From Streptomyces albiflavescens (GTDB lineage Bacteria; Actinomycetota; Actinomycetes; Streptomycetales; Streptomycetaceae): DNA of 64,000 nucleotides. The notes below the pieces were generated by a model. That model was not told where the DNA came from and searched no databases. It was given only the letters and a program-made list of their open reading frames with translations. Position 1 is the first letter of the stretch; every line of letters starts with the position of its first letter. The stretch covers positions 62,001-126,000 of the forward strand of contig NZ_BMMM01000027.1 in the NCBI RefSeq assembly GCF_014645835.1, read 5' to 3'. This document shows positions 1-9,820 of the stretch, piece after piece. A program made the position numbers and the translations under genes.

Positions 1-30
1 CCGCCCGGCGGTCGGCGATCGGACCGCGTC

Positions 31-285
31 TCACGCCACGCGCGCCAACGCGCACCGCACCACGAGGTCGTCCATCGACAGGCCGAGCGCCCGCGCCAGC
101 GCCGCCACCGTGAAGAAGGCGGGGGTGGGCGCCCGCCCGGTCTCGATCTTGCGCAGCGTCTCGGCCGAGATCCCGGCGACCGCCGCGATCTCCGCCATGC
201 TGCGGTCACCGCGGGCGTCGCGCAGCAGTCGGCCGAGCCGCTCGCCGCGTTCCCGCTCTTCCGGGGTCAGGGGGGTGCGTACCAT
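31..285 (-). CDS. XRE-family helix-turn-helix regulator
   Basis: An 84-residue DNA-binding protein made almost entirely of one Cro/C1-type helix-turn-helix (about residues 14-75). The recognition region reads MAEIAAVAGISAETLRKIETG, the classic XRE pattern. No effector or dimerisation domain is visible, so it is probably a simple repressor or autoregulator. It is divergent from the methionine aminopeptidase gene with only 32 bp between the two start codons. A 10-bp palindrome sits in that gap and a -10-like TAGAAT lies 6 bp before its ATG, which suggests a leaderless message. The family call is firm; the target is inferred from position only. Confidence 0.85.
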   Translation of the reverse strand: MVRTPLTPEERERGERLGRLLRDARGDRSMAEIAAVAGISAETLRKIETGRAPTPAFFTVAALARALGLSMDDLVVRCALARVA

Positions 286-321
286 GCCACCATTCTAATA
301 CCGGTATAGTAATTGGCATGG
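282..321. promoter_or_regulatory. Symmetric divergent promoter/operator of the XRE and map genes
   Basis: The gap between two divergent ATG codons holds an inverted repeat, CCATGCCA (282-289) and TGGCATGG (314-321), whose arms contain the two start codons. Between them is the palindrome ATACCGGTAT (298-307). A TATAGT (304-309) precedes the map ATG by 8 bp, and a TAGAAT on the minus strand (297-292) precedes the XRE ATG by 6 bp. Both would give leaderless transcripts. The palindrome is a natural operator for the XRE protein; this is inference. Confidence 0.5.
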
Positions 322-1085
322 TGGAACTGAAGACGGACACATCGATCGACGAGATGTACGCGGCGGGCCAGGTCGTGGGCAGGGCGCTCACGGCGGTACG
401 GGAAGCAGCCGACGTCGGCGTCTCGCTGCTGGAGCTGGACGAAGTGGCGCACCAGGTCCTGCGGGACGCGGGCGCGCGCTCCCCCTTCCTCGGCTACCGC
501 CCCTCCTTCGCGCCCACCCCCTTCCCGGCGGTCCTCTGCGCCTCCGTGAACAACGCGATCGTGCACGGCATCCCGAACGGCTACCGGCTGCGCGACGGGG
601 ACCTGGTCTCCATGGACTTCGGTGCCGAACTGGGCGGCTGGGTGGGCGACTCGGCGATCAGCTTCATCGTCGGGAGGCCGCGCGCCGCCGACGTACGCCT
701 GATCGAGACCGCGGAGCGGGCCCTCGCGGCCGGCATCGAGGCCGCCGTCGTCGGCAACCGCATCGGCGACATCGCGCACGCCATCGGCACGGTGTGCCGC
801 GCGGCCGGGTACGGCATCCCGGACGGCTTCGGCGGCCACGGCGTGGGCCGCCATATGCACGAGGACCCGTCCGTCCCGAACGAGGGCCGACCCGGCCGTG
901 GCCTCCCCCTGCGTCACGGCATGGTCCTCGCCATCGAGCCCATGCTCATCGGCGGCGGCACCAACGGCTACCACGCGGCCCCCGACGGCTGGACCCTCCG
1001 TACGAACGACGGCTCGCGCGCGGCCCATGCGGAACACACCGTGGCCATCACCGAGGCGGGGCCCCGCATCCTGACGGCGCGCTGA
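318..1085 (+). CDS. map: Methionine aminopeptidase, type I
   Basis: This enzyme removes the initiator methionine from nascent proteins using a two-metal centre. The 255-residue length is normal for type I enzymes. All five metal ligands are recognisable: Asp in SMDFGAE, Asp in GDSAISF, His in GGHGVGRHMHE, Glu in LAIEPML and Glu in HAEHTVAI. No N-terminal SH3-binding zinc extension is present. It starts at an ATG with no Shine-Dalgarno sequence and a -10-like TATAGT 8 bp upstream, so the transcript is probably leaderless. Streptomyces usually carry more than one map gene; this one, paired with an XRE regulator, is likely the accessory copy. Confidence 0.93.
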   Translation: MVELKTDTSIDEMYAAGQVVGRALTAVREAADVGVSLLELDEVAHQVLRDAGARSPFLGYRPSFAPTPFPAVLCASVNNAIVHGIPNGYRLRDGDLVSMDFGAELGGWVGDSAISFIVGRPRAADVRLIETAERALAAGIEAAVVGNRIGDIAHAIGTVCRAAGYGIPDGFGGHGVGRHMHEDPSVPNEGRPGRGLPLRHGMVLAIEPMLIGGGTNGYHAAPDGWTLRTNDGSRAAHAEHTVAITEAGPRILTAR

Positions 1086-1181
1086 CCCCCTAGCCGTCCC
1101 CGGCATGCCCGACCAGCCCACCGACCATCGCGCGGGCAGTGTTCCGACCTCCCAGAACGCTGCCCGCACGGGCATGGGCCG

Positions 1182-2981
1182 CTACGACGCGGGCCGGACC
1201 ACCATGGCCGAGCCACCGCCGCGCCGCACCTTCTCCGCGGCTGCCAGCCACGTGCCGTTCGGGAGGCGTTGGACGCCGGTCGCCGCGCCGATTTCCGGGT
1301 TCTGGCGGAAGGCGTGGCCGATGGACTCCAGCTGGGCCTTCAGAGGGCTGTTCCACAGGGCTGGTTCGAGTTCGGTGGTGGTCTGGTTGCGCTGGCTGGC
1401 GCGGGGGGCGGCTATCGCGTCCACCAGGGGCAGCCCTCGGTCCAGGAACTCCGTCAGCGTCTGCAGCACGGTCGTGACGATGGTCGCGCCGCCCGGCGAA
1501 CCGAGCGCCACCACGGGCTGGTTGGCGCGGTCGAGCACGATCGTCGGCGAGATGGACGAGCGCGGCCGCTTGCCGGGTCCGGGCAGGTTCGGGTCGTGGA
1601 CGTCCGGGCTCGCGGGCGTGAAGGAGAAGTCCGTCAGCTCGTTGTTGAGGATGAAGCCGCGGCCCGGCACGGTGATACCGCTGCCGCCGGTCTGCTCGAT
1701 GGTCAGCGTGTACGCGACGACGTTGCCCCACTTGTCGGCCACCGTCAGATGCGTGGTGTTCTCGCCCTCGTACGTCGTCGGGGCGGCCGTTCCGGCGGTG
1801 GAGCAGGCCGCCGGGTTGCCCGGGTCACCCGGCGCCAGGGGGCTCGTCAGCACCGCGTCGTCCTTGATCAGGCATTCCCGCGAGTCCGCGTACTTCTGCG
1901 ACAGAAGTCCCTTCGTCGGCACGTCCTCGAAGGCCGGGTCACCCACCCAGCGGCCCCGGTCCGCGAAAGCGATCCGGCTCGCCTCGATGGAGCGGTGCAG
2001 GTACTGCGCCTCGCTCGCCTTCGAGAGATCGCTCTTCTCAAGGATGTTGAGGGCCTCGCCGACCGTGGTGCCGCCCGAGGAGGAGGGCGCGATCGAGTAG
2101 ACCTTGAGACCGCGGTACGTGGTCCGGGTCGGCGCCTGCCGCTTCGCCTCGTACTCCGCCAGGTCCTCCAGGGACAGCCTGCCCGGCCGTGCGTTGTAGC
2201 CCGAACCCGGATCCACCGGCGGCTTGTTCACGGTGTCGACGATCTCCTGGCCGAGGTCGCCGTCGTAGATCGCGTCGACGCCCTCCTTGCCCAGCTCCTC
2301 GTATGTACGCGCCAGATCGGGGTTCTTGAACGTGGAGCCGACGACCGGAAGCGTGCCGCCCGGCAGGAACAGCTCGGCGGTGTCCGGGAAGTTCCTGAAG
2401 CGGGCCTGATTGGACTCGGTCTGGGAGCGGAAGGTCGCGTCGACCGTGAATCCGTCGCGGGCGATGCGCTCGGCGGGCTTCAGCACGCTGCCCAGCCGTC
2501 TGCTGCCCCACTCGTCGAGAGCCGTCTGCCAGGTGGCGGGCGTGCCCGGTGTGCCCACGCCGAGTCCGCTGGTGACGGCGTCCGCGAAGGCGAGTGGCTT
2601 CCCGTTCTCCAGGAACAGCCCCGAGTCGGCCGTGAGCGGCGCCGTCTCGCGACCGTCGATCGTGTGCACCGTACGCGCCTTGGCGTCGTAGTAGACGAAG
2701 TAGCCGCCTCCGCCGATGCCGGACGAGTAGGGCTCGGTGACACCGAGGGCAGCCGCAGTGGCGACCGCCGCGTCCACGGCGTTGCCGCCCTTCTTCAGGA
2801 CCTCGATCCCGGCCGCGGAAGCATCCGCGTCGACGCTCGCCACGGCGCCGCCGTAACCGACGGCTACCGGAACCTTGTCAACCGAAGCGTGGGGGGAAGA
2901 AGGCGGCGCAGCCGCGCCGACCGACACCACCGCGGCCGAAACCGCCAAGACCGCCAGATTCCGCGCAAGAGGGCGACGCAT
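1182..2981 (-). CDS. ggt: Gamma-glutamyltranspeptidase, secreted
   Basis: This 599-residue N-terminal nucleophile hydrolase cleaves gamma-glutamyl bonds in glutathione-like substrates or transfers the glutamyl group. It starts MRRPLARNLAVLAV, a Sec signal peptide with cleavage expected near residues 25-30, so it acts outside the cell. The large subunit follows (GGNAVDAAVATAAALGVTEP, GIGGGGYFVYYD). The autocatalytic cleavage site with the nucleophilic threonine is in ENTTHLTVAD, followed by GNVVAYTLTIEQ and the substrate loop GFILNNELTDF. It is a single gene transcribed toward map with a short 3' gap. The family call is secure. Confidence 0.94.
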   Translation of the reverse strand: MRRPLARNLAVLAVSAAVVSVGAAAPPSSPHASVDKVPVAVGYGGAVASVDADASAAGIEVLKKGGNAVDAAVATAAALGVTEPYSSGIGGGGYFVYYDAKARTVHTIDGRETAPLTADSGLFLENGKPLAFADAVTSGLGVGTPGTPATWQTALDEWGSRRLGSVLKPAERIARDGFTVDATFRSQTESNQARFRNFPDTAELFLPGGTLPVVGSTFKNPDLARTYEELGKEGVDAIYDGDLGQEIVDTVNKPPVDPGSGYNARPGRLSLEDLAEYEAKRQAPTRTTYRGLKVYSIAPSSSGGTTVGEALNILEKSDLSKASEAQYLHRSIEASRIAFADRGRWVGDPAFEDVPTKGLLSQKYADSRECLIKDDAVLTSPLAPGDPGNPAACSTAGTAAPTTYEGENTTHLTVADKWGNVVAYTLTIEQTGGSGITVPGRGFILNNELTDFSFTPASPDVHDPNLPGPGKRPRSSISPTIVLDRANQPVVALGSPGGATIVTTVLQTLTEFLDRGLPLVDAIAAPRASQRNQTTTELEPALWNSPLKAQLESIGHAFRQNPEIGAATGVQRLPNGTWLAAAEKVRRGGGSAMVVRPAS

Positions 2982-3085
2982 CCGTACCTCCAGTCAACAG
3001 CCGTCCGCGCAGCGTAACCGCACTGCCATGCCCGCGTCAGGACCCCCTCGAACACGGGTCCGCAAGCCCGCTAATATGCGCGCCC

Positions 3086-3847
3086 ATGAACGACGACGTG
3101 CGCAATCTCGTCCTCGGCTTGGTCGCCGCCGGCATCAGTGCCGCGCTCGGCTGGCTCGCCCGTACGTATGTATGGAGGCGCAAGCTCCGCCGCAAGCAGG
3201 CGTTCTTCGGGCTGCCGGACAACTCCGAGTCGCTGCTGGTGGTGAACCGCGACGCGGGCAGCGCCGACCTGGCGGTGCACCGCTATGACGTGTTCGCGCT
3301 GCTGGAGCTGTCCGCACTGATCAAGGACTGCAACGCGCACGCCGAGATGGTCACCCAGGACGCGGCGCGGCAGGGCTTCGGGGAGCGCACGGAGTTCTGC
3401 GTCGGCGGTCCCGGATCGAATCGCCGGATGGCCGCCCACATGCAGGCCATGATGCCGGGCGTGCGCGTGAACACCGACCCGGAGCCCGGCCCGGATCGTC
3501 TCGCCTTCCAGATAGGCACCGAGCGCTACCGCATGGACGCCGGTGTGAGTGAGTACGTGCTGCTCGCCCGCCTGACCGCCGGCCAACCGGGCCTGACCAG
3601 ACCGGTCTTCCTCTTCTGCGGCCAGCGCGCGATCACCAACCAGGCGGCGACCCGCTATCTCGCCCGCAATCACGAACGCCTCGCGCGCAAGCACGGCGAC
3701 AAGTCCTTCATCCTGCTCCTGAAGGTCGTGAACTCCCAGGCGTACGGCCCCGACGTCGTCGAAGTCGTCGCGGACGTCACCCGGACCGCCCAGACTCCGC
3801 TGCCCACGCCCGCGTCCCCGCGCAATTCACACCGGGCGACCTCTTAA
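3086..3847 (+). CDS. Membrane-anchored hypothetical protein
   Basis: A 253-residue protein I do not recognise. Residues 8-25 form one transmembrane helix followed at once by the basic run RRKLRRKQ, so the C-terminal 215 residues should face the cytoplasm. The soluble part looks like a compact alpha/beta domain: LLVVNRDAGSADLAVHRYDVFALLELSALI, then VFLFCGQRAITNQAATRYL and SFILLLKVV. The conserved-looking Asn-Arg-Asp and Cys-Gly-Gln motifs suggest an actinobacterial family of its own. The tail is Pro/Thr rich. It stands alone, so context gives no function. Confidence 0.7.
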   Translation: MNDDVRNLVLGLVAAGISAALGWLARTYVWRRKLRRKQAFFGLPDNSESLLVVNRDAGSADLAVHRYDVFALLELSALIKDCNAHAEMVTQDAARQGFGERTEFCVGGPGSNRRMAAHMQAMMPGVRVNTDPEPGPDRLAFQIGTERYRMDAGVSEYVLLARLTAGQPGLTRPVFLFCGQRAITNQAATRYLARNHERLARKHGDKSFILLLKVVNSQAYGPDVVEVVADVTRTAQTPLPTPASPRNSHRATS

Positions 3848-3915
3848 GGGTCCACGCGCATGCGATCCGAGGTGAAGCCGAAGACACCGGACGCCGACGT
3901 GCAGGGAACGAGCAA

Positions 3916-3970
3916 TTCAACTTGCGCGGGGAATGAGCGGTTCAACTTGCGCGGGGAATGAGCACTTCAG
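3916..3970. repeat. 25-bp tandem repeat, two copies plus a partial
   Basis: The unit begins TTCAACTTGCGCGGGGAATG and recurs at 3916 and 3941, with a degenerate third start at 3966. It lies in the 275-bp gap between the membrane protein and the secreted hydrolase. Nothing else is evident in the first part of that gap. The last 100 bp before the hydrolase start contain short TTAC/GTAA dyads (for example TTACTTCCGGTAA near 4055) that could be regulatory. Confidence 0.6.
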
Positions 3971-4122
3971 CGGGTCGCGCCACACTGAAAGCCACCTCAT
4001 TACTCACGAAATAAACACCTCAACAATCGTTACCCGCACGTAACTTACTGACGGGTTACTTCCGGTAAGCGACCAAGGTTACCGTCGGGTCACTTTGCGC
4101 TGACACGAGTGAGGAGTGACCC

Positions 4123-5697
4123 GTGGGACACGGTCGCAACGCCCTGCGTACGTCCGCCGTCGGAGCCGTCTCCGCGACGCTGATCGCCACCGCCGGCCTC
4201 GGTATGGCCCCCGCCGCCCAGGCCTCCACCGGCACGACGGGCCTTCGCTTCGTCGACATCTCCGGAGACGGCGGCACCGTCCTCAAGGCCAACGTCGTCA
4301 CCCCCGCGGGCGCCGACGGCGCCCGCGACTACCCGCTCATCGTGCTGCCGACGAGCTGGGGCCTGCCGCAGGCCGAGTACCTCGTACAGGCCCAGAAGCT
4401 CGCGAACACCGGCTACGTGGTGGTCAGTTACAACGTCCGGGGCTTCTGGCAATCCGGCGGGGAGATAGAAGTGGCAGGCCCCCCGGACGTGGCAGACGCG
4501 TCCCGGGTGATCGACTGGGCGCTGGCGAACACCCCCTCCGACGCACAGAAGGTCGGCATGGCTGGGATGTCGTACGGCGCCGGCATCAGCCTGCTCGCCG
4601 CCGCGCACGACAAGCGGATCAAGGCGGTTGCCGCCCTCAGCGGCTGGGCCGACCTCATCGACTCGATCTACTCGGGCCGCACCCAGCACGCCCAGGCGGC
4701 CGCCCTGCTGGACGGCGCCGGAACGATCACCGGTCACCCCAGCGCCGAACTCCAGCAGATCTTCAAGGACTTCTTCGCCTCGGACCTCTCCAAGGAACAA
4801 GAGATCATCGCCTGGGGGAAGAAACGTTCCCCCGAGACCTACATCGATCAGCTCAACGCCAATGGGGCGGCGATCATGCTGGCCAACGGCTGGGGCGACA
4901 CGATCTTCCCTCCGAACCAATACGTGAAGTTCTACGAGGAGTTGACCGGACCGAAGAGGCTGGAGTACCGGCCCGGCGACCACGCCACAGCTGAGCTGAC
5001 CGGACTGTTCGGACTCCCCAACGACGTGTGGACGGACACCGGCCGCTGGTTCGACCACTACCTCAAGGGCGAGGACAACGGCATCGATCGCGAGCAGCCG
5101 GTCCAGCTCAAGTCCCGTTCCGCGGGCGGCTACGAGGGCTACCCGGACTGGAAGTCCGTCGGCCCGACCACGAAGAAGATTTCCCTGGCCGGCACCAAGA
5201 CCATCCACACGAACGTCGACTCGGGCGCGGACGGCGGGGTCATCTTCCTGTCCAGCATCCTCGACCAGCTCGCCCAGCTGCCCCCGATGGCGTCGATCCC
5301 GCTGCTGCCGCGCTACTGGGCGGCCGTGTGGCAGTCGGAGAAGTACACGAGCGCCCAACAGGTGCGCGGCACCGTCACACTGCACACCACGGTCACCGGG
5401 ACCAAGGAGAGCGGCACCCTCGTCGCCTACCTCTACGACGTGGGCCCGCTCGGCCTCGGCAAGCTGGTCAGCAACGCGCCGTACACCTTCCACGGGCAGA
5501 CGCCCGGAAAGCCGTTCGGCCTCGACCTGGAGCTCTACTCCACGGCCTACGACGTCCCGGCAGGGCATCGGCTCGCCCTGGTCGTCGACACGGTCGACCC
5601 GCTCTACATCGAGCACAACCCGTCCGGCGCGCAGCTGACCTTCTCCTCGCCGGAACACGACCCCTCATATGTGTCGGTGCCCCTGCGCGAGCAGTGA
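4123..5697 (+). CDS. Secreted CocE/NonD-type serine hydrolase (X-Pro dipeptidyl-peptidase S15 family)
   Basis: A 524-residue exported alpha/beta hydrolase. An N-terminal signal peptide runs to about residue 35 (ATAGLGMAPAAQAS, with an AQA|S-like cleavage site). The catalytic serine is in GMSYGAGISLL, the S15/CocE nucleophile elbow, preceded by the strand with VVVSYNVRGFWQSGG. The acid is probably in NGWGDTIFPP and the histidine in RPGDHATAEL. The C-terminal about 200 residues form the jelly-roll domain of the family. Likely substrates are proline peptides or acyl esters; the exact one cannot be read. It starts at GTG 4123 behind a GAGGAG ribosome-binding site. Confidence 0.85.
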   Translation: MGHGRNALRTSAVGAVSATLIATAGLGMAPAAQASTGTTGLRFVDISGDGGTVLKANVVTPAGADGARDYPLIVLPTSWGLPQAEYLVQAQKLANTGYVVVSYNVRGFWQSGGEIEVAGPPDVADASRVIDWALANTPSDAQKVGMAGMSYGAGISLLAAAHDKRIKAVAALSGWADLIDSIYSGRTQHAQAAALLDGAGTITGHPSAELQQIFKDFFASDLSKEQEIIAWGKKRSPETYIDQLNANGAAIMLANGWGDTIFPPNQYVKFYEELTGPKRLEYRPGDHATAELTGLFGLPNDVWTDTGRWFDHYLKGEDNGIDREQPVQLKSRSAGGYEGYPDWKSVGPTTKKISLAGTKTIHTNVDSGADGGVIFLSSILDQLAQLPPMASIPLLPRYWAAVWQSEKYTSAQQVRGTVTLHTTVTGTKESGTLVAYLYDVGPLGLGKLVSNAPYTFHGQTPGKPFGLDLELYSTAYDVPAGHRLALVVDTVDPLYIEHNPSGAQLTFSSPEHDPSYVSVPLREQ

Positions 5698-5747
5698 TCT
5701 CCGGCTGCCGCCGTCCGGGTCTGGCCCTGTGAGCTGCTGCTTTCCCC

Positions 5748-6638
5748 CTACGGTCGCGGGGCTGTGGGGGGAACCCCACCGCGCAGCAGCGTCCCTGGTT
5801 CGGCCGGTGCCACCTCCACGGCCTCGGTCTTGGGACTGCGCCGCTCCCACCGGGACACCCACTGGGCGAACCAGGAGAGCAGCATGCACATCCCGATGTA
5901 GATCGGTGAGATCACCATCACCACGGGGATGAACGGCAAATCGTAGTCGAGGTTCGAGGCGATGAGCTTCCCGGCATGGAGGAACTCCTCATAGGTGATC
6001 AGATAGCCGAGTGAGGTGTCCTTCAGTGCCACCACGAGCTGGCTGATGATGGTGGGCAGCATGGACCGTACGGCCTGCGGCGCGAGGACGTACGTCATCA
6101 CCTGGGTCTTGCGCAGCCCGAGCGCGAACGCGGCCTCCCGCTGGCCGCGTTCGACGGAGTTGACGCCCGAGCGGAAGACCTCGGCGAGCACCGAGCCGTT
6201 GTAGAGGGTCAGCCCCGCGACCAGCGCGGGCAGCGGCTGCACTTTCAGCGCCACGAAGATGAAGAAGATCATCACCAGCACGGGCATGGCGCGGAAGAAC
6301 TCGACGACCATCGCGGAGATCCAGCGCACCGGACGGTGGTCGGAGAGCCGTCCCGTGGCGAGCACGGTGCCCAGCGTCAGCGAGAGCACCGCGGCCATCG
6401 CGAAGGCTTTGAGCGTGTTGCCCAGCCCCCGCAGCAGCAGCTCCTGGATGCCCTTGTACTCGAAGGGCATCCACTTCGTGTACGTGAACTGCTCGGTGTC
6501 GAACAGGAGATACAGGACCCAGCCGATCAGGGCGAGGATCAGAACGGTGGACACGACCCCGTACATCCGGTGCCGCCGACGTGTGTGGGGACCGGGGATG
6601 TCGTAAAGGGCGGTGGACTCGACGGGGTTGGCGGTCAT
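5748..6638 (-). CDS. gluD: Glutamate-type ABC transporter permease
   Basis: The second inner-membrane permease of a polar amino acid importer, 296 residues. After a short cytoplasmic N-terminus there are about five transmembrane helices. The region VERGQREAAFALGLRKTQVMTYVLAPQAVRSMLP holds the EAA loop that contacts the ATPase. It overlaps the upstream permease by 4 bp (ATGA), so the two are translationally coupled. The C-terminal tail (about residues 265-296) is a charged, Pro-rich cytoplasmic extension. It is the last gene of the gluA-gluB-gluC-gluD operon and ends convergently with the secreted hydrolase. Confidence 0.9.
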   Translation of the reverse strand: MTANPVESTALYDIPGPHTRRRHRMYGVVSTVLILALIGWVLYLLFDTEQFTYTKWMPFEYKGIQELLLRGLGNTLKAFAMAAVLSLTLGTVLATGRLSDHRPVRWISAMVVEFFRAMPVLVMIFFIFVALKVQPLPALVAGLTLYNGSVLAEVFRSGVNSVERGQREAAFALGLRKTQVMTYVLAPQAVRSMLPTIISQLVVALKDTSLGYLITYEEFLHAGKLIASNLDYDLPFIPVVMVISPIYIGMCMLLSWFAQWVSRWERRSPKTEAVEVAPAEPGTLLRGGVPPTAPRP

Positions 6639-7279
6639 CGGGGTACTCCCCAGCGCTTTTCGAGGACGTTGAAGATCGCGCTGATGGTGAGGGTGATGAT
6701 CAGGTATCCGACGGCGATCCAGAAGAAGGTCCAGACGATGTTGTAGCCGAGCTCGCTGAGTGTCTTGTAGGTGCCGAGCAGCTCGGTGACGCTGAACGCC
6801 CCCGCGATCGCGGAGTTCTTGGCGAGCGCGATGAGTGTGGAACCGACCGGCGGGATCACCGAACGGAACGCCTGCGGCAGGACGACCATGGACAGTGTCT
6901 GGTGGAACGTCATGCCGAGGCTGCGGGCGGCCTCGCCCTGTCCCTTGGGCACGGTGTTGATGCCGGAGCGCAGCGCCTCGCAGATGAAGGCCGAGGTGTA
7001 GCAGCCGAGCGCCAGGATCGCGAACACCTTGAAGGGCAGCACGAGTCCGAAGCGCGGCAGGCCGAGCAGCACCGCGAAGAAGAGCAGGGTGAGCGGGGTG
7101 TTGCGCAGCACGGTCACCCACACCGTGCCGAAGACCCGCAGGGAGCTGACCGGGGCGACCCGGAACGAGGCCATGACGAAGCCGAGTGCGAGGGCCAGCG
7201 CGGAGGCGTAGACGGTGAGTTCGACCGTGCCGAGGAATCCTTCGGCGAAGATGGAGAAGTTGTCTGTCAGTACGTTCAT
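6635..7279 (-). CDS. gluC: Glutamate-type ABC transporter permease
   Basis: The first permease of the importer, 214 residues, with the HisM/GlnP-like TM1 signature (AEGFLGTVELTVYASALALALG) and the EAA loop PKGQGEAARSLGMTFHQTLSMVVLPQAFR. It should form a heterodimeric channel with the adjacent permease. The start at ATG 7279 gives a normal N-terminus and follows the binding-protein gene by 16 bp. Order and spacing match the glutamate uptake operon of actinobacteria, though the ligand could also be glutamine or aspartate. Confidence 0.9.
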   Translation of the reverse strand: MNVLTDNFSIFAEGFLGTVELTVYASALALALGFVMASFRVAPVSSLRVFGTVWVTVLRNTPLTLLFFAVLLGLPRFGLVLPFKVFAILALGCYTSAFICEALRSGINTVPKGQGEAARSLGMTFHQTLSMVVLPQAFRSVIPPVGSTLIALAKNSAIAGAFSVTELLGTYKTLSELGYNIVWTFFWIAVGYLIITLTISAIFNVLEKRWGVPR

Positions 7280-7295
7280 GCGGCCGCTCGTCCCT

Positions 7296-8219
7296 TCAGC
7301 TCGCCGGGTAGCGGTCGATCGGGGGCGGGGTGGGCGCGGGCACGCCGGAGAGGCCGAGCGTCGCCTCGTACGCCTTCTTCCAGTCGCCGTTCTTCTCGCG
7401 GGCCTCCAATGCGTCGTCGAGCGCGAACCGCAGCGCGTTGTCGCCGCGCGGTACACCAATGCCGTACGGCTCCTCGGAGAAGGGCTTGCCGACGACCTTG
7501 AGTTCGTCGGGCACCTTCGCCGCGTAGCCGATCAGGATCGCGTCGTCGGTGGTGACGGCGTCGACCTGGTAGGTCAGCAGGTTGTCGACGCACACCGAGT
7601 ACGTGTCGTACGCGACGAGCGTCGCTCTCGGATAGTCGGTCTTGATGCGCTGGTACGGGGTCGAACCGGCCGCCGAGCAGACGCGTTTGCCGGCGAGGTC
7701 CTGGGGGCCGTGGATGTCGTTCTCGTCCTTGCGCACCAGCAGGGACTGACCCGCCATGTAGTAGGGGCCCGCGAAGCCGACCAGCTTCTTGCGCAGGTCG
7801 TTGATGGTGTAGGTGCCGACGTAGTAGTCGATCTGGCCGTTCTGCAGGGCGGTTTCACGGTTGGCGGAGGCGATCGTCCTGAAGCGGATCGTCTTCGGGG
7901 CGAAGCCGAGGGAGGCCGACATCATCTTGGCGATCTCGATGTCGAAGCCGGAGTAGGTGCCGGTCGCCGGGTCCTTCTCGCCCAGGTAGGGCTGGTCCTC
8001 CTTGGCGCCGACGGTGAAGTACCCGCGCTTCTTGGCCCGCTTCCAGGTGGGCGACTGCGGGAGCTGAAATCCGTGGTCCACTTGATAGGTGGGCAGTTTG
8101 TCGGCGGCGGGGCCCTTGACGGGCGGGCTGCCCTCCTTGCCACAGGCGGTGACGGCGGCCGTGGCGATCAGCGCCGTGAACGCCGCGAGGGCACGGCAGA
8201 CACGTGTCGTACGGATCAT
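7296..8219 (-). CDS. gluB: Glutamate-binding lipoprotein of ABC importer
   Basis: The periplasmic-type solute receptor, 307 residues, SBP_bac_3 family. The signal peptide ends in a lipobox at AVTAC, so the mature protein is anchored by a diacylglyceryl-cysteine on the outer face. Family features include GYFTVGAKEDQPYLGEKDPATG near the start, GFDIEIAKMM, and the hinge region around DAVTTDDAILIGYA. It delivers the amino acid to the gluC/gluD permeases. The neighbouring ATPase gene lies 17 bp upstream. Confidence 0.9.
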   Translation of the reverse strand: MIRTTRVCRALAAFTALIATAAVTACGKEGSPPVKGPAADKLPTYQVDHGFQLPQSPTWKRAKKRGYFTVGAKEDQPYLGEKDPATGTYSGFDIEIAKMMSASLGFAPKTIRFRTIASANRETALQNGQIDYYVGTYTINDLRKKLVGFAGPYYMAGQSLLVRKDENDIHGPQDLAGKRVCSAAGSTPYQRIKTDYPRATLVAYDTYSVCVDNLLTYQVDAVTTDDAILIGYAAKVPDELKVVGKPFSEEPYGIGVPRGDNALRFALDDALEAREKNGDWKKAYEATLGLSGVPAPTPPPIDRYPAS

Positions 8220-8236
8220 GCGGTGCGCTCCCCCGG

Positions 8237-8980
<744 letters not shown>

Positions 8981-9113
8981 GCCCAGCTCTACCCACTCTC
9001 AGCTGTGTCGCAGTCGCCGCAAACTATCCAGACAAGAACGGACCTATTACGCGACACGCACTTTCGGGCATTAGCCGTATTTAACACGATGGGGTCACCG
9101 CCGAACCCATCGA

Positions 9114-9554
9114 CTACCCCTCGGCGACCTCGGCGTAGAGCTGCGAGAGTTCGGGGACACCGCTGGACGCCCACGCGTGACCGACCGTGACCACATCGAT
9201 CTCACGGCCGGAGGTCAGCCGCACCACGGGCTGACCGTTGGGCCAGATCTCCCAGGCCGCGCCGGGGACCGTACGCACGATCACGGTGCCGAGGTAGAGG
9301 CCGGCGTCATTGCCGAGCCAGGGCAGGCTCTCCTCGTCGTCGCGCCAGCGCGGGACCAGTTGATCCAGGGCCTCCAACGAGGCCGTGGAGTCGTCGAGTT
9401 CGACTCCCGCCTGGTGCGCCTGGGAGCGCAGCAGCTCGCACTCGGAGAGCAGCTCGGCGATGCCCTCGGGATCGCTCTCGCCGTCGGAGAACACCGCGAC
9501 GCCGAAGGCGAGGCCGCGTTTCTTGCGCCAGTTGCCCAGGAAAGGGATGTTCAT
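9114..9554 (-). CDS. Conserved Streptomyces hypothetical (DUF6278-like)
   Basis: A 146-residue soluble protein without signal peptide or membrane helix. It starts MNIPFLGNWRKKRG and contains a Trp- and Asp-rich middle (LVPRWRDDEESLPWLGNDAGLYLGTVIVRT). I associate the start and overall pattern with the DUF6278 family, but only from memory. It is a single gene between the glu operon and the biosynthetic locus and is taken as the last housekeeping gene before the locus boundary. Function unknown. Confidence 0.65.
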   Translation of the reverse strand: MNIPFLGNWRKKRGLAFGVAVFSDGESDPEGIAELLSECELLRSQAHQAGVELDDSTASLEALDQLVPRWRDDEESLPWLGNDAGLYLGTVIVRTVPGAAWEIWPNGQPVVRLTSGREIDVVTVGHAWASSGVPELSQLYAEVAEG

Positions 9555-9731
9555 ACACCCAGCGTGTCACCCACTCCGCCGGTCGCACCACAGGCGCGCG
9601 GAGTCGCCTGGTCACCGCGGGCCCGGTCACCGCGGGCCGCACCGCTGGAGCGGTTCCCTTCTCGCACCGCCCGGCAGCGCCACTCGCACGGCCCGCCGTC
9701 ACGGCCCGCACGGCACACCTTGCCAACGGTA

Positions 9732-9779
9732 TTCATCCTCCGTAGAGTTCATCACAGCATGAGTTCAACATCCGTTGAC
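9732..9779. promoter_or_regulatory. Triple tandem 16-bp operator before the radical SAM operon
   Basis: Three palindromic units abut exactly: TTCATCCTCCGTAGAG (9732-9747), TTCATCACAGCATGAG (9748-9763) and TTCAACATCCGTTGAC (9764-9779). Each is two 6-bp inverted half-sites around a 4-bp spacer. The array ends 41 bp before the GTG of the radical SAM gene and matches the operators found at every other promoter region of the locus. The rest of the 266-bp gap from 9555 shows only GC-rich sequence. Confidence 0.7.
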
Positions 9780-9820
9780 TTACATGTTCCGCCATCCCAT
9801 GACCAGGAGAGGCAGGGCCC

